A DNA stretch of 11,702 nucleotides from DASWHR01 sp036398095 (GTDB lineage Bacteria; Actinomycetota; AC-67), in the NCBI GenBank assembly GCA_036398095.1, contig DASWHR010000126.1, positions 1 through 11,702 of the forward strand, given 5' to 3'. The first letter of the stretch is position 1. Every line of letters starts with the position of its first letter. Below, piece by piece: positions 7,344-11,702 of the stretch. The notes beneath the pieces are model-generated. The model did no database searches and was not told the DNA's origin. It saw nothing but the letters and a program-made list of their open reading frames with translations. Both the position numbers and the translations under genes were made by a program.

Positions 7344-7373
7344 ACAGTACAACGCCACTCGAATCGGCGTCAA
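7344..7373 (-). promoter_or_regulatory. Promoter of the toxin-antitoxin operon, probably leaderless
   Basis: On the - strand TTGACG (7373-7368, 5 of 6 to TTGACA) is followed after 18 bases by TACTGT (7349-7344, 4 of 6 to TATAAT; fits the actinobacterial TANNNT box). The -10 box ends 7 bases before the ATG at 7336, so transcription would begin at or within a base or two of the start codon. This explains the absent ribosome site. The -35 box lies inside the GCGTCA half-site cluster. Confidence 0.6.
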
Positions 7374-7383
7374 TGACGCGTCA
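7367..7383. promoter_or_regulatory. Operator-like cluster of three GCGTCA half-sites
   Basis: The + strand reads GCGTCA-A-TGACGCGTCA. It contains GCGTCA at 7367-7372 and 7378-7383, 11 bases apart (about one helical turn), and the inverted half-site TGACGC at 7374-7379 between them. TGACGCGTCA (7374-7383) is a perfect 10-base palindrome. The cluster covers the -35 box of the antitoxin promoter and lies upstream of a weak TATTCT (7399-7404) that could be the H-NOX -10 box. The natural candidate to bind is the antitoxin itself, by analogy with autoregulated Xre antitoxins; this is inference. Confidence 0.5.
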
Positions 7384-7435
7384 CCGCTTCGCCGGCGCTA
7401 TTCTGGGCGAAGGCACCGCGGCCCTGGAGGCGCAT

Positions 7436-7981
7436 ATGAAAGGCGTCATTTTTGATCTCCTTGAACAGGTGGTCTCGAAAGGCTACGGCGAGCAAACCTG
7501 GGAGACGATGCTCGACCAGACCGGCCTTGACGGCGCCTACACCGCGGTCGGAAGCTACCCGGACGAGCAGCTCGGCGCACTCGTCGTAGCCGGCGCCACG
7601 CTGGCCAAAGTGGAGCCCGACGCGCTCGTTCGCTGGTTCGGAAAGGAATGCGTTCCGCTCCTCGTCGAGCGATATCCGGAGTTCTTCGCGCCGCACACCG
7701 AAACCAAGTCCTTCCTTCTGACCCTCAACGAAGTGATCCACCCGGAAGTGCGAAAGCTCTTCCCCGGCGCGTATGCACCCTCGTTCGAGTTCGACGCTCC
7801 GTCCGACGACACGCTCGCGCTGACGTACTCCAGCCACCGCAAGCTCTGTTCGTTCGCCGAAGGCCTTATCGAAGGAGCAGCCGAGCATTTCAAGGAAAGC
7901 GTGCGAGTGACCCAATCCTTGTGCTCGAAGCGGGGCGACGACCAGTGCCGGCTGCTCGTCACGTTCGAAGGGTCCGGATGA
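7436..7981 (+). CDS. H-NOX heme nitric-oxide sensor protein
   Basis: A 181-residue cytoplasmic heme sensor that binds NO (or O2 in some lineages) and controls a partner kinase. From the ATG at 7436 the family residues fall at the canonical numbers: His102 as proximal heme ligand (LNEVIHPEV), Pro115 (YAPSF), and the heme-propionate motif Tyr131-x-Ser133-x-Arg135 (YSSHR). The opening MKGVIFDLLEQVV is typical. In the distal pocket, residue 140 is Phe and residues 9 and 74 are Leu and Pro, so the Tyr140/Trp9/Asn74 hydrogen-bond network of O2-binding Thermoanaerobacter H-NOX is missing; an NO-selective, five-coordinate sensor is predicted. Cys138, Cys163 and Cys171 recall the zinc/redox site of some family members. 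GGAGG ends 5 bases before this ATG; an earlier in-frame ATG at 7373 lies in the operator cluster. Its TGA overlaps the kinase ATG (ATGA). Symbols such as hnoX are used for homologues. Confidence 0.95.
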   Translation: MKGVIFDLLEQVVSKGYGEQTWETMLDQTGLDGAYTAVGSYPDEQLGALVVAGATLAKVEPDALVRWFGKECVPLLVERYPEFFAPHTETKSFLLTLNEVIHPEVRKLFPGAYAPSFEFDAPSDDTLALTYSSHRKLCSFAEGLIEGAAEHFKESVRVTQSLCSKRGDDQCRLLVTFEGSG

Positions 7982-8829
7982 CGACGTCGAGTAACGATCC
8001 TGATCAGCTCGTGCGTCGGCTGGAACGCGAGCGGCGCGCTCGCAGGGAAGCGGAACGAATCGCGGAGCAGGTCACGGCGAACCTCTACGCAACCACACAG
8101 GAACTTCACTCCCTCAACGACAAGCTTGCCGAGACGAACGTCGAACTCCAATCCGTCAACCAGTCGATCCGCGACTTTGTCGCCGTGGCCTCGCACGACA
8201 TCCGCGGGCCGCTCACCTCGATTCTCGGCTTCGCCTCGATTCTCGTCGGGCGATGGGATGACATGCGCGACGAGGATAGGCGAAATGCACTTGATGCAAT
8301 CGTCCGGCAAGGCAAACAGCTCAACCAGCTCGTCGGCGATCTGCTGACCATCTCCACGATCGAAGCCGGCGCGCTCGACGTCCACCGGGAAGTCGTGACG
8401 CTTCGCGACGCCCTCCAAGAGGGAATCGACGACTTCAGCCAGCACGCCGGCGAGATCCGCGTTTCGGTTCCGCTCGACCTGAGCGCGCTCGTGGATCCGA
8501 ATCACCTGCGGCGCATCCTGGTCAACTACGTGACGAACGCATTCAAGTACGGGCAGCCGCCGGTTGAGATCGAAGCCTCAGACAGCGACGGGTGGGTCGA
8601 GATCCGCGTCCGTGATTGCGGAGCAGGCGTGCCCGAGGATTTCCTGCCCCGATTGTTCGGCCGGTTCGCGCGCGCACCCGAGGGCGCCGCCGCGGGCAAG
8701 GACGGCACGGGGCTGGGCCTGTCGATCGTCCAGGGTTTGGCCCGCGCGAACGGCGGCGACACCTGGTACGAGCCGAACAGCCCGTCCGGGTCGTGCTTCG
8801 GCGTGCGCCTGCCCAAGACGGCCGCGTAG
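7978..8829 (+). CDS. hnoK: H-NOX-associated soluble histidine kinase (HnoK-like)
   Basis: A 283-residue cytoplasmic kinase with no membrane segment. Residues ~10-60 form a charged coiled coil (LVRRLERERRARREAERIAE), as in known H-NOX-partner kinases. HisKA follows with His73 (VASHDIRGPLTSILGF), then an ATPase domain with Asn187 (VNYVTNAFKYG), Asp213 (VRDCGAGVP) and GTGLGLSIV at 243-251. All catalytic motifs are intact. In studied systems, unliganded H-NOX allows kinase activity and the NO-bound form inhibits it. Here the ATG overlaps the H-NOX stop in an ATGA quartet, so a 1:1 complex made by coupled translation is likely. No response regulator lies beside it, unlike the hnoB/hnoC/hnoD genes of Vibrio and Shewanella; the regulators at 2-869 are about 7 kb away. 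Kinase class is firm; the HnoK label rests on context and the coiled-coil opening. Confidence 0.92.
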   Translation: MTTSSNDPDQLVRRLERERRARREAERIAEQVTANLYATTQELHSLNDKLAETNVELQSVNQSIRDFVAVASHDIRGPLTSILGFASILVGRWDDMRDEDRRNALDAIVRQGKQLNQLVGDLLTISTIEAGALDVHREVVTLRDALQEGIDDFSQHAGEIRVSVPLDLSALVDPNHLRRILVNYVTNAFKYGQPPVEIEASDSDGWVEIRVRDCGAGVPEDFLPRLFGRFARAPEGAAAGKDGTGLGLSIVQGLARANGGDTWYEPNSPSGSCFGVRLPKTAA

Positions 8830-8840
8830 TATCACCAAAT

Positions 8841-8861
8841 CCGTCGGAGGCTCCTCGACGG
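8841..8861 (+). other. Short inverted repeat after the kinase gene
   Basis: CCGTCG (8841-8846) pairs perfectly with CGACGG (8856-8861) around a 9-base loop that allows a further G-T and G-C pair. It lies between the kinase stop and the ribosome site of the oxidoreductase. There is no T-tract, so it could be a weak terminator, an attenuating hairpin, an operator, or chance in GC-rich DNA. Confidence 0.25.
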
Positions 8862-8880
8862 ACCAAAGCGGAGGTCGATC

Positions 8881-9645
8881 ATGGGACTGGACATGTTCTC
8901 GCTGGAAGGCAAGAGGGCGCTGGTGACCGGTGGGTCGCGCGGGATCGGCGAGGCGATCGCGCTGGCGTTCGCCGAAGCCGGCGCCGACGTCGCCGTCGCG
9001 GCACGCAACGCCGATGCGTTAGAAGTCGTCGCCGGCAAGATCTCGGCAACCGGCCGCCGCGGTCTTGCGGTCGTGTGCGACGTCACCGACGAAGCCCAAG
9101 TCCGTGCCGCCGTCGACAGAACGATCGCCGAACTCGGCGGGCTCGACATCTTGGTCAACAACGCCGGCGGCAACCGGTTCATGGCGCCGGTCCCCGATCT
9201 TCGGCCCGACGGCTTCGACAAGATCATCAACCAGAACCTGCGGAGCGCGTTCCTGTTCAGCCACGTCGCCGGCGCGCACATGCGCGACCGCGCAGCCGGC
9301 TCGATCATCAACATGAGCTCGGTCGCCGGCTTGGAGGGCGCGCCGGGCCTGTCGGCCTACAGCGCCGCCAAGTTCGGCTTGCGCGGCCTGACCATGTCGA
9401 TGGCCAAAGAGCTTGCCTCCGCCGGCGTGCGCGTCAACGCGATCTCGCCCGGCTGGATCCGCACCGACCTGAACGTCGCGTTCCGCGGCGACTCCGACGC
9501 CGAGAAGGCGTTCGTGGCGAACGTTCCGATGCAGCGGTGGGGCGACGCGCGCGAGATCGCCGGCGCCGCAGTCTTTCTGGCGAGCGAAGCGGCGAGCTAC
9601 GTCACCGGAACGACGATCGTCGTCGACGGCGGCTTGATGGCCTAA
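8881..9645 (+). CDS. SDR-family NAD(P)-dependent oxidoreductase (FabG-like)
   Basis: A 254-residue classical short-chain dehydrogenase/reductase, cytoplasmic, that would interconvert a keto and a hydroxy group with NAD(P)(H). The Rossmann glycine motif TGGSRGIG is at 16-23 and NNAG at 93-96. The catalytic tetrad is Asn119 (NQNLRSAF), Ser147 (NMSSVAG), Tyr160 and Lys164 (YSAAK). The cofactor loop follows in NAISPGWIRTDL, and the C-terminus TGTTIVVDGGLMA is typical of the FabG-like group. Arg20 and the AARN segment at the end of beta-2 hint at NADP(H), but this is uncertain. GGAGG at 8870-8874, 6 bases upstream, supports the ATG. The gene lies 51 bases after the kinase on the same strand and could be read from the H-NOX transcript. 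Substrate cannot be told from sequence; a role in fatty-acid synthesis itself is not supported by neighbours. Confidence 0.94.
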   Translation: MGLDMFSLEGKRALVTGGSRGIGEAIALAFAEAGADVAVAARNADALEVVAGKISATGRRGLAVVCDVTDEAQVRAAVDRTIAELGGLDILVNNAGGNRFMAPVPDLRPDGFDKIINQNLRSAFLFSHVAGAHMRDRAAGSIINMSSVAGLEGAPGLSAYSAAKFGLRGLTMSMAKELASAGVRVNAISPGWIRTDLNVAFRGDSDAEKAFVANVPMQRWGDAREIAGAAVFLASEAASYVTGTTIVVDGGLMA

Positions 9646-10292
9646 CCTTCGAGGTATTTTCGCGCGCGAGCACGCATCGCTTCGACGATCTCGGGGGGCG
9701 CCTTCGCCGGCGAACCCGCGTCGAACGGCGGCTTCGGGTCGTATTCGATGCCGAGCTGAATGCTCATCGCGGTTTTCTCGTCGCTCAACCCGGCGGCGAC
9801 GGCCAGCGCCAGGTCGATGCCGGCCGACACGCCCGCGCCGGTCACGATGTTGCCGTCGCGCACCACGCGCTTGGCGACCGGTTCGGCACCCAGCTCCGCA
9901 AGCGCGTCGAGCGCGAGCCAATGCGACGTCGCGCGGCGGCCCTCCAACAACCCCGCCTTGCCCAGCAAGAGCGACCCGGTGCAGACGCTCACGACGAGCT
10001 GCGCCGACGCGGCCGCACGCTTGAGGTAGCCGATCAGAGCCCGGTTCTCCATCTGCTCGATCTGGCCGGGCCCCCCGGGGACCAGCAGCACCGCCGGCTG
10101 AGACACGCCGGCAAACGTTCCGTCCGGCTTGATGGTCAAGCCGCGGTCGGCCGTGACCAAATCCAGCGACTGCGACACGAACATCGTCCGATAGCCGGGG
10201 ATGCGTGAGAGCACTTCGTAGGGTCCGACGGCGTCCAGCGCCGTGAACCGCGGATAGACCACGATCGCGATCAGAGACTGAGCCTCTCCCAT
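9642..10292 (-). CDS. DJ-1/PfpI-family protein, isonitrile hydratase-like
   Basis: A 216-residue cytoplasmic class I glutamine amidotransferase-like protein. The opening LIAIVVYPRFTALDAVGPYEVL and the nucleophile elbow SVCTGSLLL with Cys104 define the PfpI/InhA-like branch. Asp20, Cys104 and Thr105 keep the spacing I recall for isonitrile hydratase of Pseudomonas (Asp17, Cys101, Thr102, a shift of three), so hydration of isonitriles to N-formamides is possible; other members are chaperones or glyoxalases. The protein lacks the AraC-type HTH found in regulatory relatives. It is convergent with the oxidoreductase, and their stop codons overlap in CTAA. No ribosome site precedes the ATG, but TAGGAT (10307-10302 on the - strand) ends 9 bases before it, so the mRNA may be leaderless. 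A GGGAGAGG inside the first codons could serve a later non-ATG start. Confidence 0.87.
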   Translation of the reverse strand: MGEAQSLIAIVVYPRFTALDAVGPYEVLSRIPGYRTMFVSQSLDLVTADRGLTIKPDGTFAGVSQPAVLLVPGGPGQIEQMENRALIGYLKRAAASAQLVVSVCTGSLLLGKAGLLEGRRATSHWLALDALAELGAEPVAKRVVRDGNIVTGAGVSAGIDLALAVAAGLSDEKTAMSIQLGIEYDPKPPFDAGSPAKAPPEIVEAMRARARKYLEG

Positions 10293-10301
10293 GAGGGCCG
10301 A

Positions 10302-10307
10302 ATCCTA
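10302..10307 (-). promoter_or_regulatory. Candidate -10 box (TAGGAT) of the PfpI-family gene
   Basis: TAGGAT on the - strand fits TANNNT and ends 9 bases before the ATG at 10292. No convincing -35 box sits 17 bases further upstream. With no Shine-Dalgarno site before the ATG, this suggests a leaderless or very short leader transcript. Confidence 0.35.
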
Positions 10308-10362
10308 CCGACGAATTGATGCGCCCGCGCCGAGGGATTTCTCCGCCCGCCCGGCGCACATT

Positions 10363-10374
10363 GATCGGCCGATC
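10363..10374. promoter_or_regulatory. Perfect 12-base palindrome GATCGGCCGATC, candidate operator
   Basis: This lies in the 186-base divergent region between the PfpI-family gene and the protease gene, 105 bases before the protease start and 71 bases before the PfpI-family start. A perfect 6+6 palindrome in a shared divergent promoter region is a plausible binding site for a dimeric regulator, but GATC/GGCC-type palindromes also arise by chance in GC-rich DNA. Apart from this and the -10 box, nothing clear was seen in the gap. Confidence 0.35.
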
Positions 10375-10478
10375 GGCTGTTTCGGCGCCCACGTGCCCGG
10401 GTCGATCATCGGCGACGCGCGCAGACATCGGCAGCCGTTCGCGACGGCGGCCACGAGACGATCGAAAGGGGAAGGGAA

Positions 10479-11174
10479 ATGACACGCAAGGAAATGATCG
10501 CGGTGACGCTGGCCGTCGCCGCCATGATCGGGCTGGCCGCGCCGGCCGGAGCCCACGCGCCCGCCGGACGATACGGCGCGAAGGGCTTCCACTGGCTCGC
10601 CCGGTTCACGGACTACGCGGTTCTGTGGGTCACGTCGAACTCGTGCAACCAGCAAGAGCTCGACGCGGACCAGACCGCGACCAACACAACGAAGAACGTC
10701 GAGGGGCAGCGGGAGTGGAAGACGCGCTGGCCGTCCGGGCTGAGCCTGGAGCGGCAAAACTGCACGGGCAAGGCGAACCCCGCGATCGATCTTCGCTTCA
10801 AGTATCTCGCGTACTCGACGTGGATGGACACGCACGGCAACGGTTCGCTGAACGGCCAGTACGGCGGAGAGAACCACAGCGCCCCGGCGAGCGCGGAGTA
10901 TTGCGCGATGTGGGGAGCCCGGCACCCGTGCGGAACGCACTACGCCACCATTCACATCAACAAGGACCGCTACTACAACCAGTACGACGCCTACTATCGC
11001 AAGCATCTCCTGCTCCACGAGACCGGCCACTCGATGGGGATGCAACACCACTGCTCGTCCGGATCCTCCGTCATGCGCACCGGACAATCGACCTGCTCGG
11101 CCACGATGGGCTACTCGGCCCACGACCGGCTGGTCGTTCGCGACGACATCTATCCGAACTGGCCCTACAACTGA
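10479..11174 (+). CDS. Secreted metzincin-type zinc metalloprotease
   Basis: A 231-residue exported protein. Residues 1-25 are a clear signal peptide (basic MTRK, hydrophobic core, AGA before the likely cut before His26). The zinc-binding consensus HExxHxxGxxH is complete in HETGHSMGMQHH: His180, Glu181 (catalytic base), His184, Gly187, His190. Met199 in SSVMRTG is placed as the metzincin Met-turn. Six Cys, at both ends of the catalytic core, suit disulfides outside the cell. The third ligand is His, not the Asp of snapalysins. The domain is small (~205 residues), with no obvious long propeptide or attached binding domain. I cannot assign a MEROPS family. AAGGGG about 7 bases before the ATG is a good ribosome site. 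The next gene starts 34 bases downstream and is probably cotranscribed. Confidence 0.88.
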   Translation: MTRKEMIAVTLAVAAMIGLAAPAGAHAPAGRYGAKGFHWLARFTDYAVLWVTSNSCNQQELDADQTATNTTKNVEGQREWKTRWPSGLSLERQNCTGKANPAIDLRFKYLAYSTWMDTHGNGSLNGQYGGENHSAPASAEYCAMWGARHPCGTHYATIHINKDRYYNQYDAYYRKHLLLHETGHSMGMQHHCSSGSSVMRTGQSTCSATMGYSAHDRLVVRDDIYPNWPYN

Positions 11175-11208
11175 GCCGTCACCATCGGCGTTGGAAGGAG
11201 TGAAGAAC

Positions 11209-11676
11209 ATGAGCAAGCGATTCGGAGTGATCTCGGTCATCACCCTCGGCGTGACCTTCGGTCTCCTCGCGATGGCATTCGTGGGATCCGGGAAAGGGCC
11301 GGCCGCAGACGCGGCATCGGCAATCCAAACCTGCCTCAACATGACGTTTCCCGCCAACACGTCGATCTCCACGCACCTCGACAAGACCAACCAGACCCTG
11401 GAGCTGTCGTGGTTCGACGAAACCACGGCGGCGGACAAGTCGGTGATGATCCGGTACGTGGATCCCACCTGCCAGGCCAACGCGCAAACCAAAGCGAAGA
11501 TCGACCACGCGCTCGACGTGGATCTGGAATGGATGACGGAGACGTGTCAGAGCCTCGACCGGATCTCGAGCGGAGCCGAGCCCGCCCCGACGAGAAACGG
11601 CGTCACGCTCAACGTCCTCGCCGTGCCGGCCTTCATGACCGCCAACTGCACGGCCGACATGATCCAGACGAAGTGA
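11209..11676 (+). CDS. Small secreted or membrane-anchored four-Cys protein, function unknown
   Basis: A 155-residue protein I do not recognise. MSKR is followed by a hydrophobic segment (~residues 6-26), then a Gly/Ala/Pro stretch ending AADAASA, which could be a signal-peptidase site or a linker from an anchor. The exported part has four Cys (TCLNM, PTCQA, TCQSL, NCTAD) and alternating strands with one acidic helix-like stretch. The ATG at 11209 is chosen because GGAAGGAG lies 8 bases upstream; the in-frame TTG at 11191 would overlap that site. It follows the protease by 34 bases, and both products are exported. An inhibitor, chaperone or substrate of the protease would fit the context, but nothing in the sequence proves it. 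Confidence 0.8.
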   Translation: MSKRFGVISVITLGVTFGLLAMAFVGSGKGPAADAASAIQTCLNMTFPANTSISTHLDKTNQTLELSWFDETTAADKSVMIRYVDPTCQANAQTKAKIDHALDVDLEWMTETCQSLDRISSGAEPAPTRNGVTLNVLAVPAFMTANCTADMIQTK

Positions 11677-11678
11677 GC

Positions 11679-11694
11679 CGGGCGTCGCCGCCCG
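11679..11694 (+). terminator. GC hairpin just after the last gene
   Basis: CGGGCG (11679-11684), a 4-base loop TCGC, and CGCCCG (11689-11694) form a perfect 6-base stem two bases after the stop codon. No T-tract follows in the visible bases, so a factor-dependent or non-classical terminator is possible. The window ends 8 bases later. Confidence 0.4.
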
Positions 11695-11702
11695 ACGGGG
11701 CG

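Noticed and set aside
7373..7435. Upstream ATG start for the H-NOX protein (21 extra residues)
   Set aside because: It lies in the half-site cluster without a ribosome site; the later ATG has GGAGG and gives exact canonical residue numbering.
8616..10208. 530-residue + strand frame over the kinase end, oxidoreductase and PfpI-family gene
   Set aside because: It crosses three well-supported genes in a wrong frame and is extremely Arg-rich.
9019..10485. 488-residue - strand frame over the oxidoreductase and PfpI-family gene
   Set aside because: It contradicts the catalytic motifs seen in the real frames; it is a GC-driven shadow.
1..11702. CRISPR arrays, tRNA/rRNA genes, transposases, integrase sites
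   Set aside because: No spaced direct repeats, RNA-gene motifs, transposase frames or terminal inverted repeats were found by reading both strands.

Overview
The window is GC-rich, densely packed bacterial chromosome with short intergenic gaps. Shine-Dalgarno sites are strong for most genes. Two genes look leaderless, with a TANNNT-type -10 box 7 to 9 bases before the ATG. Together this suggests an actinobacterium or another high-GC, possibly uncultured soil or water lineage, but nothing here (no rRNA, no marker gene) fixes the taxonomy. No tRNA, rRNA, CRISPR array, insertion sequence or integrase was seen, and no stretch longer than about 190 bases lacks a gene.

Region 1 (2-5519, + strand) is a signalling block. 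It starts with the 3' part of a NarL/FixJ-type response regulator, followed by a stand-alone receiver domain. Next come a 903-residue secreted or membrane-anchored protein with four Cys-paired WYRY repeats and a C-terminal beta-sandwich-like region, and a transmembrane hybrid-free histidine kinase whose start codon overlaps the stop of the repeat protein. The receiver, surface protein and kinase look like one operon. A small secreted protein (5542-5943, - strand) converges on the kinase. It resembles a single repeat of the large protein and carries upstream nearly the same CCCTCAWWTGGGG element as the receiver gene, which suggests common regulation.

Region 2 (6063-7336, - strand) is an Xre/MbcA-RES type II toxin-antitoxin pair: an unusually long antitoxin with a DUF2384-type C-terminus, and a RES-domain toxin of the NAD+-consuming family. 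Its promoter faces that of region 3.

Region 3 (7436-8829, + strand) is a heme nitric-oxide sensor of the H-NOX family, translationally coupled to a soluble histidine kinase of the HnoK type. The canonical H-NOX residues fall at exactly the canonical numbers (His102, Pro115, Tyr131, Ser133, Arg135). Position 140 is Phe rather than the O2-stabilising Tyr, so an NO-selective sensor is predicted. The toxin-antitoxin pair and the H-NOX pair are divergent and share a 100-base intergenic region with three GCGTCA half-sites over the antitoxin -35 box. This arrangement is the strongest candidate for something new in the window.

Region 4 (8881-10292) holds an SDR oxidoreductase and, convergent with its stop codon overlapping, a DJ-1/PfpI-family protein resembling isonitrile hydratase. 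Region 5 (10479-11676, + strand) holds a secreted metzincin-type zinc protease and a small secreted or anchored four-Cys protein, probably cotranscribed.
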